A DNA stretch of 64,000 bases from Bacteroidota bacterium (GTDB taxonomy: Bacteria; Bacteroidota; Bacteroidia; Chitinophagales; Chitinophagaceae): assembly GCA_018267965.1 (NCBI GenBank), contig JAFDXK010000002.1, positions 310,001 through 374,000 on the forward strand, written 5' to 3'. Every line of letters begins with the position of its first letter. The stretch's first letter is position 1. The notes under the pieces were generated by a model. The model did not search any database. It saw only the letters and a program-made list of their open reading frames with translations, and was not told the DNA's origin. Shown here in pieces: positions 17,072 through 25,779 of the stretch. The translations under genes were made by a program, and so were the position numbers.

Positions 17072-18715
17072 ATGCCAAAGATTCCTAATTGGGTATTCCT
17101 GATACTCGTTGCTTTACATTTTTCTGCCGTGCGTATAGATATGATGGATATTGATGCCACACAATATGCTGAGATAAGCAGGGAGATGGCGCAGAGCGGT
17201 GACTACCTGCACCTGTATGACAGGGGTATAGATTACCTCGACAAACCGCCCATGTTGTTTTGGGTAAGTTCTGCCAGCATGAAAATATTTGGCGTAAATA
17301 ATTTTGGGTATAAGTTTCCTTCTATACTCTTTGCCATTTGGGCAATGTATGCCGTTTATCGTTTGACGAGAAGAATGTATAACGAGGAAACAGGGCGCAT
17401 GGCTGCGTTGATATTAGGTACGTGCCAAGGGATGTTTTTGATGACAAATGATGTGCGCACAGATACGATACTGATGAGCTGCGTGGTGACAGCATTGTGG
17501 ATGATATATGAGGCAAACATTAAAAGAAAATCGTATTGGGTATTAGGTGGTACGTTAGCCATAGCCTGTGGTATGATGACCAAAGGGCCGATAGCGTTAT
17601 TAGTGCCTGCATTTTGTTTTGGTACCGACTGGTTGCTGAAACGCCAATGGAAAAAGATCTTCAATCCGTATCATATAGTAGACGTAATACTGATAGCTAT
17701 CTTCCTGATACCGATGAGCATAGGGTTGTACCAGCAGTTTGATATGCACCCCGAGAAAACGGTGAATGGCTTGCAGCATGTAAGCGGCTTGAGGTTTTTC
17801 TACTGGTCGCAGAGCTTTGGCAGGATAACAGGCGAAAGCCCTTGGGATAATGGTGCACCTTTTGAGTTTTTATTTGTGGGAATGTTTTGGGCTTTCCTGC
17901 CTTGGATGTTTTTATTCGTGCCTGCACTGGTATTAAAAGTGACAGAACTCATCAAACAAAAATTCAAGCTGCAACCGCAGCAGGAATGGATAACAACCGG
18001 TGGGTTTATCCTTTCTTATATCGCGCTGGGTTCATCGAAGTACCAGTTACCGCATTATATATTCGTGGTGTTCCCACTCTGTGCTATTATGGTGGCGAAA
18101 CTGATTGCCGATTTTGCAGAAGGCAAGTATGCAGGACTATTGAAAGTGATGAAACCTTTGCAGGCGATAGCCTCCGCACTGATAATGATAGCGGCACTGC
18201 TGACGATAGTGGTAGTGTTCCCAACTGCAACATCCGGGTTTATGATAGTGCTATGGACGATAGTTTTTGGTATCTGGCTGTTTATGGTTATCAGAAAAAC
18301 GAAAGTGAAGTATTTTTGGCTAAGTGTTGCAGCCATTATTTTTGCCAATGTATTTCTCACTCATCATTTCTATTACAACCTGTTGCAATACCAGTTGGGC
18401 AGCAAATTGGGCAAGTATATCAAAGAAAAAAGATTGGATGTAAACAGCCTTACGCAATATAAAATAGACCACCCTCTGAACGCATTGCATTATTATGCCG
18501 ATAAGGTAATAGCGCTGGACAGTAACGAACTGCAAAGCGGTAATTATGTGCTGGCCTCTTACAATGGTATGGCTGACATCAAGCAACAAAACATACCCTA
18601 TGAATTACTATTAGAGGGAGATTATTTTAAATGCAGCGAACTGACGCCCGAATTTTTAAACCCACAAACAAGGAATAAAGCAACACAGCGGTTTTATTTT
18701 ATTAGAATGAAATAA
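17072..18715 (+). CDS. ArnT/PMT-family membrane glycosyltransferase
   Basis: A 547-residue multi-pass protein (about 10-12 TM helices) with the GT-C signature near the N terminus: IDATQYAEISREM, then DYLDKPPMLFW. A large periplasmic loop occurs around HPEKTVNGLQHVSGL, and a soluble C-terminal tail of about 100 residues closes it. Such enzymes move a sugar from a polyprenyl-phosphate carrier to lipid A, protein or glycan on the periplasmic side; the acceptor here is unknown. The upstream in-frame start at 17021 would overlap the epimerase and precede the promoter box, so the ATG at 17072 is chosen. It ends in a strong bidirectional terminator. Confidence 0.85.
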   Translation: MPKIPNWVFLILVALHFSAVRIDMMDIDATQYAEISREMAQSGDYLHLYDRGIDYLDKPPMLFWVSSASMKIFGVNNFGYKFPSILFAIWAMYAVYRLTRRMYNEETGRMAALILGTCQGMFLMTNDVRTDTILMSCVVTALWMIYEANIKRKSYWVLGGTLAIACGMMTKGPIALLVPAFCFGTDWLLKRQWKKIFNPYHIVDVILIAIFLIPMSIGLYQQFDMHPEKTVNGLQHVSGLRFFYWSQSFGRITGESPWDNGAPFEFLFVGMFWAFLPWMFLFVPALVLKVTELIKQKFKLQPQQEWITTGGFILSYIALGSSKYQLPHYIFVVFPLCAIMVAKLIADFAEGKYAGLLKVMKPLQAIASALIMIAALLTIVVVFPTATSGFMIVLWTIVFGIWLFMVIRKTKVKYFWLSVAAIIFANVFLTHHFYYNLLQYQLGSKLGKYIKEKRLDVNSLTQYKIDHPLNALHYYADKVIALDSNELQSGNYVLASYNGMADIKQQNIPYELLLEGDYFKCSELTPEFLNPQTRNKATQRFYFIRMK

Positions 18716-18742
18716 AAAAGGCGTGCATCGCACGCCTTTTTT
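18715..18742. terminator. Bidirectional rho-independent terminator
   Basis: Stem GGCGTGC / GCACGCC (18720-18726 with 18730-18736) and a 3-nt loop, flanked by A-run and T-run. It serves the glycosyltransferase (+) and the convergent lipocalin-like gene (-). Confidence 0.9.
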
Positions 18743-18759
18743 ATTTATAAACTAATGTT

Positions 18760-19446
18760 CTATTTAAATTGCTTAAAATAATAAGTAGTACCGTTTTCTT
18801 CCATTATCAGCTCGTTGTTTTCACATTTGATAACATGAAACTGGCGGCGGTCTTTACCGTTGAGGTACACAGTTTGATTACTATAGTTTTCAACAAACCA
18901 TGATGGGGCTTGGTCTGCATCGCGTTGCGCACAGAAAGCACCCCATTTGCCATCTTGTGGAGCATTATAAAAATCAACCCATTTCAACTGGCGGGTATAA
19001 TCAATGTCATTCACCTTAGTTGCGTTAGTACGTTTGAACACTGACCAATGTCCGGCCATTTGCTGCACACTATTTACAGGTGCATATACTTCCTGCCTTT
19101 TTGCCTGAGGTGAATTGACAGCAGGTGTATAACGCCTGAACTCATAAGTACCTGCATCGTCTTTTAAAACCAAAGTATTGTTATCTTGGCTGATGATGTT
19201 GAAATAACGCATACCCATATCCAATGCTCCTGCTTCATTTTTGAAAGTACCGCGATATATGAAGCCACCTGATTTTTGCCACACGTATTCATTATTCTTA
19301 AGGAACTCTATAAAAATAGTGTCTGTATAGGTAACATAACTTTTGCCGTTCATTCGTGATACCTCGCGCCAGTTACCCTGAAGGTCACCTTTACAAAAAG
19401 CGATTATGGGCGCAAAACAAAATGACAACAATAATACTTTTTTCAT
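18760..19446 (-). CDS. Secreted lipocalin-like protein, A+B domain form
   Basis: A 228-residue secreted protein (signal peptide 1-19, IIAFCKG). Domain A (about 22-106) begins LQGNWREVSR and contains YVWQKSGGFIYRGTF and ALDMGMRYFNIIS. Domain B (about 130-228) begins AGHWSVFKR and ends KDRRQFHVIKC..NGTTYYFKQFK. The GxW start and alternating strands suggest a calycin/lipocalin-like barrel, but I do not recognise a named family. An in-frame start at 19491 is ignored because the ATG at 19446 begins the signal peptide. It lies 10 nt downstream of a longer paralogue, so both are one operon. Function unknown. Confidence 0.75.
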   Translation of the reverse strand: MKKVLLLSFCFAPIIAFCKGDLQGNWREVSRMNGKSYVTYTDTIFIEFLKNNEYVWQKSGGFIYRGTFKNEAGALDMGMRYFNIISQDNNTLVLKDDAGTYEFRRYTPAVNSPQAKRQEVYAPVNSVQQMAGHWSVFKRTNATKVNDIDYTRQLKWVDFYNAPQDGKWGAFCAQRDADQAPSWFVENYSNQTVYLNGKDRRQFHVIKCENNELIMEENGTTYYFKQFK

Positions 19447-19456
19447 GATTCTCTTT

Positions 19457-20731
19457 TTATCTAAACTGTTTAAAATAATAGGTAGTACCATTTTCTTCTA
19501 TAATGAGTTCATTGTCCTGACATTTGATAACATGAAACTGGCGGCGATCTTTGCCATAGCAATAAATGATCTGGTTGTTATAGCTTTCCACATACCATGA
19601 AGGTGCATTATCAGCATCCCTCTGTCCAAAGAAATCTCCCATTATACCTTGTCCGTCGTTATTATAAATGTCAATCATTTTCAGCTGACGCGTATAATCA
19701 ATATCTGCGGGTTTTATATTCCCGTTGGTACGTTTGTATACCGACCAGTGTCCTACCATTTGACGCAGACTGTTAACAGGATCGTATACTTCAGGTGCTC
19801 TGTATTCAGGCGCACTTGGCACTGGGACGTAACTTTCAAATTCATATATAGCAGTACCATCAGTCATGGTTAGGTTATAGCCGTCATTGCTGATGATATC
19901 GAAATTACGCATACCTAAATCAAGAGCATTACCACTCTTAGTGTATGTACCACGATAAATGAAGCTGCCTATTTTATGCCATACATATTCATTCCCCTGC
20001 CGGAACTCAACGAAAATTGTATCGGCGAAATTGATATTTTGATTACCTGCATTACGACGGCTTACTTCTCGCCAGTTGCCTGTCAATTGTCCCGCTGTAC
20101 GACGTTGAGAATTGTTTGTTGCAGATGCACGCTCAACAATATATACCTGTTCTGTTTTTTGCTGAGCAGGGTAATTTGACGCAGGAATTGCTTCTGCACT
20201 ATTATTATTTTGTGCTTGCACTTCACTCGCACGTTGATGTACTGACCAATAAGAAGTAGAACTATGGCTACTGTATGAGCTGGTGGTAGCAGTTGTTTGT
20301 GGTTTTACAGTATTTGTTGGCGGGTAGTAATATTCTTTTGGGCTATATGTAGCTGTAGTACTGTACAGTCCTTTACTCTGAAAATCATTTGCAGCAGGTT
20401 TATAACGTTTAAACTTATAAAAGCCTGTTTCGTCACCCAATAACATCAGGTTACCATCTATATACAGCAAATTGAAAAAACGGTCGCCCATTTCAATACC
20501 TGTTGGTTCAATCGAATAATTGTTTCTGGAAACATATCCGTTGCGTTCCTGAAACAGGCATTCATTTCCTGAAAAGAAATCAATCTTCATCGTATCTTTA
20601 AAACGCAGATATTCGTTGTTATTATTTCTTCTGGATATTTCTTTCCAGCTACCCTGTACATCACGAGAGGTATATCCGCAGAAAGCAATAATAGGCGTAC
20701 ATATCAAAAAGATGGATAGAATCTTTTTCAT
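19457..20731 (-). CDS. Secreted lipocalin-like protein with duplicated A domain (A-linker-A-B)
   Basis: A 424-residue secreted protein (signal peptide about 1-19). Domain A1 (about 26-112) begins VQGSWKEISRR. A low-complexity Ser/Thr/Gln/Tyr linker (113-210) carries a short YWSVHQRA segment resembling the start of domain B. Domain A2 (about 216-303) begins LTGNWREVSRR, and domain B (about 327-424) begins VGHWSVYKR and ends KDRRQFHVIKC..NGTTYYFKQFR. A2+B are close copies of the whole downstream 228-residue paralogue. The pattern indicates tandem gene duplication plus internal domain duplication with decay of the first B copy. A GTG precedes the chosen ATG. Ligand and role unknown. Confidence 0.75.
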   Translation of the reverse strand: MKKILSIFLICTPIIAFCGYTSRDVQGSWKEISRRNNNNEYLRFKDTMKIDFFSGNECLFQERNGYVSRNNYSIEPTGIEMGDRFFNLLYIDGNLMLLGDETGFYKFKRYKPAANDFQSKGLYSTTATYSPKEYYYPPTNTVKPQTTATTSSYSSHSSTSYWSVHQRASEVQAQNNNSAEAIPASNYPAQQKTEQVYIVERASATNNSQRRTAGQLTGNWREVSRRNAGNQNINFADTIFVEFRQGNEYVWHKIGSFIYRGTYTKSGNALDLGMRNFDIISNDGYNLTMTDGTAIYEFESYVPVPSAPEYRAPEVYDPVNSLRQMVGHWSVYKRTNGNIKPADIDYTRQLKMIDIYNNDGQGIMGDFFGQRDADNAPSWYVESYNNQIIYCYGKDRRQFHVIKCQDNELIIEENGTTYYFKQFR

Positions 20732-20805
20732 CACTTTGGTTTTTTGTTTTGAGTAATTAGCGTTACGTATATAAAAGTATTCAAAAATATGATAATAAAC
20801 TGCTT

Positions 20806-21588
20806 ATGCCATCAAATACATTGAATATCACCGTAATACAACCAGATATTGTATGGGAAAACAAACAGACTAATCTTGCTAACTATGAATCTTCAATAAC
20901 AAGTATTACGGATAAAAAGGAGGTGATTGTGTTGCCAGAGATGTTTTCTACTGGTTTTAGTATGAATACGGCTGAAATGGCCGAAACTATGGATGGGCCT
21001 ACAGTAAATTGGATGAAGCAGATAACACGTGACCACAAATGTATATTAACAGGCAGCATTATTATAAGAGAAGGAGACAATTATTATAACCGCATGCTAT
21101 GGGTGCAGCCTGATGGCGTGGTATACCATTATGATAAACGCCATCTTTTTGCTTATGCCGATGAACATAACCATTACACTCCGGGCGATAAAAGGTTGAT
21201 TGTAAGCGTTAAAGGTTTTAGGATATGTTTAATGGTGTGTTATGACTTGCGTTTTCCAGTTTGGGCTAGGAATCTTGATGAAGCGTATGATGTATTATTA
21301 TATGTAGCTAACTGGCCGGAGAAAAGGAGCATAGCATGGCGCACACTATTGCAGGCAAGGGCAATAGAAAATATGAGTTATGTGGTAGGAGTAAACCGTG
21401 TAGGTAAGGATATGAAGGGGTTGAATTATATCGGAGATAGCAGTGTTTTTGGTCCCTTGGGCGAGATGATATTTCAAGTATCAAACAGTGAGGCAATACA
21501 AACCATTACATTAGAAAAAGAAGTTGTAGAGGCTACAAGGGCACAATTACCCTTCCTGAAAGATGCTGATAAATTTATCATATTGTAA
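20806..21588 (+). CDS. Omega-amidase / carbon-nitrogen hydrolase (YafV-like)
   Basis: A 260-residue nitrilase-superfamily enzyme with the complete Glu-Lys-Cys triad: Glu45 (LPEMFSTGF), Lys111 (YDKRHLF) and Cys145 (MVCYDLRFPVW). The MFSTGFSM and NWPEKR segments are typical of the YafV/Nit2 branch, which hydrolyses 2-oxoglutaramate and 2-oxosuccinamate, for example products of glutamine transaminases in methionine salvage. A methionine-type aminotransferase is encoded at 55566, a functional link by inference only. Cytoplasmic; no signal peptide. Divergent from the lipocalin-like operon. Confidence 0.9.
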   Translation: MPSNTLNITVIQPDIVWENKQTNLANYESSITSITDKKEVIVLPEMFSTGFSMNTAEMAETMDGPTVNWMKQITRDHKCILTGSIIIREGDNYYNRMLWVQPDGVVYHYDKRHLFAYADEHNHYTPGDKRLIVSVKGFRICLMVCYDLRFPVWARNLDEAYDVLLYVANWPEKRSIAWRTLLQARAIENMSYVVGVNRVGKDMKGLNYIGDSSVFGPLGEMIFQVSNSEAIQTITLEKEVVEATRAQLPFLKDADKFIIL

Positions 21589-21622
21589 CGACTGGAATAC
21601 CTCAATTACCCCTGTATTTTGT

Positions 21623-21630
21623 TAGCTTTG
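21623..21630 (+). promoter_or_regulatory. -7 element (TAGCTTTG) for MMPL transporter
   Basis: Exact TAnnTTTG match 26-29 nt before the start at 21657-21658. Confidence 0.5.
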
Positions 21631-21656
21631 CCACCCAATCTGAAATTTAAGGGCTC

Positions 21657-24026
21657 ATGTGGCATCGTATAGCAGCTTTTATTATTAAGTTCCGCATCAC
21701 ATTGCTGCTGCTTTTATTAGCTGTTACCATTTTTATGGGCTATCAGGCCAGCCAGGTGCAGCTGAGTTATGAGTTTACCAACGCGATACCTACCGATAAT
21801 CCCAAATACTTAGATTACCAGGCATTCCGTAAACAGTTTGGGGAAGACGGTAACCTGATGGTAATCGGTGTGCAAACAGATAAATTCTTCGAGCAGGATT
21901 TCTTTACAGGTTACAGCAACTTAGTACATCAATTGGAAAAAGTTAAAGCTGTTGAAAATGTATTGAGTATTCCTGGTGCCATCAACTTAAAAAAAGATAC
22001 TGCAAGCGGACAACTGAAAGTAGTGAAGCTAGCCGAAGCAGATACCAATGCGGATAGTTTTAAGAACGCGTTTTATAACCTACCCTTTTACAAAGGCTTT
22101 TTATATAATCCTGATAGCAACAGTTACCTGATGGCTTTGCGCATAGATAAAAAAGTGCTTAACTCGAAAAACCGTGCAGGTGTTGTAAATGAGATATTGA
22201 AGTATGCAGATTCATTTGGGAAACAACATGGCATAGAAATGCATTATTCAGGCTTGCCGCTCATACGCACAATGATGGCCAGCCAGGTGCAGAGTGAAAT
22301 GAATTTGTTCCTTGTGCTGTCGTTTGTGTTGACTGCTGTTATTCTTGCATTATTCTTCCGTTCATTCATGGCTGTACTGGCATCGATGTTGGTTGTAGCT
22401 GCTGGTGTTGTATGGTCGCTGGGAACAGTAGTGCTGATGGGCTATAAGATAACCCTGCTCATTGCATTAATACCACCGCTGATAGTGGTGATCGGTATTC
22501 CTAACTGTGTTTATCTTCTTAATAAATATCACTCAGAATACAGCAAGCATCAAAATAAAGCTAAAGCTCTATTGCGCATGGTTGACAGGATGGGTATAGT
22601 AACATTGTTTACCAACCTGACTGCAGCGATAGGTTTTGGTGTATTCTTTTTTACTAAGAGCGCTTTACTGAAAGAATTTGGTTTGGTAGCAGGTGTTAAC
22701 ATTATGGCGATTTTCGTTATCTCACTGATATTCATCCCTGCTCTGTTTAGCTTCTTGCCTCCGCCAAAAAGCCGTCATACGAGCTATATGGAAAGCGGAT
22801 GGATAACACGTTTGTTAGATATGCTTACACGTTGGGTATTCAGTCACAGAATGTGGATATACGGAGCTACCATTATTATTTGCATATTCAGTGTAATGGG
22901 TATGATGCGGCTGAATAGTGTGGGGCATATTGTAGACGATTTGCCGAAAGAAGCAAAGGTGTACCAGGACCTGAAATTTTTTGAGAAGAATTTCCGTGGT
23001 GTGATGCCGCTGGAAATCGTGATAGATACCAAAAAGAAAAATGGTGCTGCTGGATTGCCAGTTTTGCAAAAAATGGATGAACTCGGCATTTATTTACAAC
23101 AGTTCCCCGAAATAGGGCATTCACTCTCTATCACAGACGGTATCAAGTTTGCAAGGCAGGCATATTATGAGGGTGATAGCAGCAGCTATGCTGTGCCTAA
23201 TACATTTGACGGTGCGTTCATTCAACCATATTTAAGAGGTAAGGGTGACAAGAACAGCATGTTTAATAAACTGCTACGCTCATTTATGGACAGTACCAAA
23301 CAGAAAACGCGTATCAGCATCAACATGGCTGATGTGGGTTCTAAACGTCTGCCAGTGTTGTTGGATAGTATACGCCCGAAAGTGGCAGAGTTGTTTGATA
23401 GTACACGCTATCATGTGACATTTACCGGCACGAGTGTAGTTTTCCTTGAAGGAAGCAAGTTTATCATTAATAGCTTGCGTGATAGTTTAATACTGGCGTT
23501 CATTATGATATTCGGTTGTATGGTGGCATTATTCCGTTCATGGAGGATATTGCTGATATCTATTGTTATCAATATCGTTCCGCTGATGATAACTGCTGGC
23601 ATCATGGGTTGGCAGGGTATTCCTATTAAGCCATCAACGGTGCTGGTGTTCAGTATTGCTTTGGGTATTACAGTAGATGTTACGATACGTTTCTTAGTGA
23701 ACTTTAAACAGGAACTGAAACGCCATGATGAAGGCATTGCGGAAACTGTACGTCGCACAATACATGATACAGGGTTGAGTATTATTTATACATCGCTTAT
23801 CCTTGTGGCTGGTTTTGCTGTATTTATCCTTTCTGATTTTGACGGCACCAAATCATTGGGTTATCTCACATCGCTTACTTTGTTGCTCGCAATGGTTACC
23901 AACCTTACACTGCAACCGGCATTGCTGCTTTGGATGGACAAGGCACTGAGCAAAAACAAATCTGCCGACTTCCTGATGGAAGATGAGGGAGAAGATGAAG
24001 AATTAGCAGAGAATGACAAATTATAA
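21657..24026 (+). CDS. MMPL/RND-family transporter
   Basis: A 789-residue inner-membrane protein with the duplicated RND plan. TM1 (about 8-28) is followed by a periplasmic loop (29-205) and a five-helix bundle with the sterol-sensing-like stretch LLIALIPPLIVVIGIPNCVYLLNKYH. A second half has TM7 (about 400-420), a loop (421-610) and the bundle FSIALGITVDVTIRF. It ends in an acidic tail (EDEGEDEELAEND). Relatives export lipids, hopanoids or other hydrophobic molecules using the proton gradient; the substrate is not evident and no periplasmic adaptor or outer-membrane channel is adjacent. It overlaps the convergent Nudix gene by 6 nt at the stops. Confidence 0.88.
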   Translation: MWHRIAAFIIKFRITLLLLLLAVTIFMGYQASQVQLSYEFTNAIPTDNPKYLDYQAFRKQFGEDGNLMVIGVQTDKFFEQDFFTGYSNLVHQLEKVKAVENVLSIPGAINLKKDTASGQLKVVKLAEADTNADSFKNAFYNLPFYKGFLYNPDSNSYLMALRIDKKVLNSKNRAGVVNEILKYADSFGKQHGIEMHYSGLPLIRTMMASQVQSEMNLFLVLSFVLTAVILALFFRSFMAVLASMLVVAAGVVWSLGTVVLMGYKITLLIALIPPLIVVIGIPNCVYLLNKYHSEYSKHQNKAKALLRMVDRMGIVTLFTNLTAAIGFGVFFFTKSALLKEFGLVAGVNIMAIFVISLIFIPALFSFLPPPKSRHTSYMESGWITRLLDMLTRWVFSHRMWIYGATIIICIFSVMGMMRLNSVGHIVDDLPKEAKVYQDLKFFEKNFRGVMPLEIVIDTKKKNGAAGLPVLQKMDELGIYLQQFPEIGHSLSITDGIKFARQAYYEGDSSSYAVPNTFDGAFIQPYLRGKGDKNSMFNKLLRSFMDSTKQKTRISINMADVGSKRLPVLLDSIRPKVAELFDSTRYHVTFTGTSVVFLEGSKFIINSLRDSLILAFIMIFGCMVALFRSWRILLISIVINIVPLMITAGIMGWQGIPIKPSTVLVFSIALGITVDVTIRFLVNFKQELKRHDEGIAETVRRTIHDTGLSIIYTSLILVAGFAVFILSDFDGTKSLGYLTSLTLLLAMVTNLTLQPALLLWMDKALSKNKSADFLMEDEGEDEELAENDKL

Positions 24027-24650
24027 CCCCTCGATCAATGCTTCCAGCTCTGCAATTATCATAGCTGTTGCACCCCAAACAAGATGGTCTGCATCCCACT
24101 GATAGGCAGGTGCTTTGATGGTAATATCGGGGAAAGCTAAAGGCGTGATATGTGTAATTATCTTCTTTTCGGAAACGAAAAATTCTTTCAACGGTACATC
24201 AAAAACATATTGTACTTCCGAAGGATTAATAGTAGGTTCAGGAGGTTGTTGCAAATAACCCACATAAGGATGCACCATAGAATAACTGACCGGTATATAT
24301 AAAGAAGTAAGCGAGCCTAAGACTTCTATTTGTTCGGCAGGAATGCCCACTTCTTCAAACGTTTCGCGCAATGCTGTGTCTTGCAAAGTAGTATCAGCAT
24401 CTTCTTTGCGTCCACCCGGGAAAGCAATTTGTCCGCCATGCGCCCTACCATCGTTTACCCGTTTTATAAGCAGCAGATTGAGTTCATCATTTTTAGGAAA
24501 CAGCAAAGCCATTACTGCGCTTAGTCTGGCATCGTCAGGAATAACAGATGGCAGCTCGCGTACACGTGCTGCCATTTTATTTTGTGCTTCAATACCCGGT
24601 AGGGGTAATAGCAATCTTTCTTTTAATCGTTCTATGGTATTATCCTGCAC
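24021..24650 (-). CDS. Nudix hydrolase, CoA pyrophosphatase type
   Basis: A 209-residue Nudix protein. The box reads GGRKEDADTTLQDTALRETFEEVGI in pattern: REtfEEvGi is intact, while the first Glu of the canonical GX5EX7 is replaced, as is common in the CoA-pyrophosphatase (NudL/YeaB) branch. The preceding LLLIKRVNDGRAHGGQIAFPGG supports that branch. It would cleave CoA or related CoA derivatives to 4'-phosphopantetheine and 3',5'-ADP. The start is GTG at 24650, inside the end of the upstream 4Fe-4S gene (11 nt overlap), so the genes are translationally coupled. Third gene of the pirin operon. Confidence 0.88.
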   Translation of the reverse strand: MQDNTIERLKERLLLPLPGIEAQNKMAARVRELPSVIPDDARLSAVMALLFPKNDELNLLLIKRVNDGRAHGGQIAFPGGRKEDADTTLQDTALRETFEEVGIPAEQIEVLGSLTSLYIPVSYSMVHPYVGYLQQPPEPTINPSEVQYVFDVPLKEFFVSEKKIITHITPLAFPDITIKAPAYQWDADHLVWGATAMIIAELEALIEGL

Positions 24651-24879
24651 TACCCGTTTCGTTCTTTTTATTTTCGTTGCGGAAATAACTCAATGCACCT
24701 GATGGACAACGGTTTACCTGTTGTATGATACGTTCAGTATCTGCACCACTCATTTCTATCCATGGATGTTTGCGAGGGTCAAAAACATTTAGGAGTTCCG
24801 TCCAGCAAATTTTTGAATGTTGGCAAACTTCGGGTTTCCATACAATTGTTATCTCTCCGTTTGTATAATGTTTAACCAT
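24640..24879 (-). CDS. Small 4Fe-4S-binding protein (Fer4_19/YjdI type)
   Basis: A 79-residue protein with Cys19, Cys25 and Cys58 in the pattern VCQHSKIC ... VFDPRKHPWI ... RCPSGALSYF. This matches the divergent single-cluster ferredoxin domain of YjdI-like proteins. It may bind an iron-sulfur cluster and pass electrons, or regulate a partner; only three cysteines are seen, with His21 a possible additional ligand. It sits between pirin (21 nt gap) and the Nudix gene (11 nt overlap). Confidence 0.85.
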   Translation of the reverse strand: MVKHYTNGEITIVWKPEVCQHSKICWTELLNVFDPRKHPWIEMSGADTERIIQQVNRCPSGALSYFRNENKKNETGSAG

Positions 24880-24900
24880 ATCTCTAAGATACGAAACCTG

Positions 24901-25620
24901 TTACATTTGCATAGGTACTTCTACCAGCAGCACATCACTATCTGCCAGTGCTTTCAGCTCCAATGTTTCAGTATTGCTAACACCTGCGGCATCACGTTTG
25001 GTTAGTTCCTGTCCATTAGCGGTTATGTTACCATCAATCAAAAACACATATATGCCATGATGGTCGCTATGCAATTTGTGCTGAATAGTGTTACCCTCTT
25101 TCAAACTGGTACGATATATCCATGCATCCTGGTGGATTTTTAAACCTTCATCTTCTTTATCAATAGGTGATACCAGCATTTGCAATTTGTTGACGCGCTC
25201 TTTTTCATCAAACACCGTTTGTCCATAGCGCGGCTCTACATTCTTCTTATCCGGAAAAATCCAGAGTTGTAACAAATTCACTGGGTCAGTATCATCGTGG
25301 TTGTATTCACTGTGAAACACTCCTGTACCCGCACTCATTACCTGCACTTCACCGGGATAAATAGCCTGGGTATGTCCCATGCTGTCTTTGTGCTCCAATG
25401 CACCGTCAAGTACAACGGTGATTATTTCCATATTATCATGCGGATGCTTGCCAAATCCTTGCCCTCCGGCTACGATATCATCATTCAGTACGCGGAGTGC
25501 ACCAAAATGAATCTTTGTGGGGTCATAATAGCCCGCAAAACTGAAGGAATGGTGGGCGTTGAGCCAACCATGGTCTGCATGGCCACGGAGGCCTGCTGCA
25601 TGAAATACTACTTTTGACAT
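24901..25620 (-). CDS. Pirin-family bicupin (quercetin 2,3-dioxygenase-like)
   Basis: A 239-residue bicupin with the pirin opening HHSFSFAGYYDPTKI and the N-terminal metal site: GKHPHDNMEI supplies two His, and GVFHSEYN supplies a third His and a Glu. Bacterial relatives such as YhhW can cleave flavonols, but the physiological role of most pirins is unknown, with redox or metal sensing proposed. The second cupin is degenerate. First gene of a three-gene operon behind the clearest promoter in the window. Confidence 0.9.
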   Translation of the reverse strand: MSKVVFHAAGLRGHADHGWLNAHHSFSFAGYYDPTKIHFGALRVLNDDIVAGGQGFGKHPHDNMEIITVVLDGALEHKDSMGHTQAIYPGEVQVMSAGTGVFHSEYNHDDTDPVNLLQLWIFPDKKNVEPRYGQTVFDEKERVNKLQMLVSPIDKEDEGLKIHQDAWIYRTSLKEGNTIQHKLHSDHHGIYVFLIDGNITANGQELTKRDAAGVSNTETLELKALADSDVLLVEVPMQM

Positions 25621-25652
25621 ATATACCTCTTATTCTTTTGTAATGTATGGTG

Positions 25653-25685
25653 CAAATTTACACCCAAACCATACCGACTGACAAA
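25653..25685 (-). promoter_or_regulatory. Consensus Bacteroidota promoter of the pirin operon
   Basis: On the minus strand, TTTG (25685-25682), a 21-nt spacer, then TAAATTTG (25660-25653). Both elements match consensus exactly. The start codon is 32 nt further on. Confidence 0.75.
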
Positions 25686-25732
25686 TTTGCACGTCTATAC
25701 AACTATTGGTGAAGTTAATACTGTCTTAATGG

Positions 25733-25765
25733 TTTGTAACTGCATTTAATTAATCACTAAATTGT
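25733..25765 (+). promoter_or_regulatory. Probable promoter of the MORN/response-regulator operon
   Basis: TTTG at 25733-25736, a 21-nt spacer, then TAAATTGT at 25758-25765, one base off the TAnnTTTG consensus. The ATG at 25780 follows 14 nt later, with AGGA just upstream. This placement argues against the TTG start at 25762. Confidence 0.55.
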
Positions 25766-25779
25766 CTGAAATTAGGAAA

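Noticed and set aside
17887-18462. A 191-codon alternative frame inside the PMT-type glycosyltransferase
   Set aside because: It is nested in a convincing membrane-protein frame and has no domain of its own.
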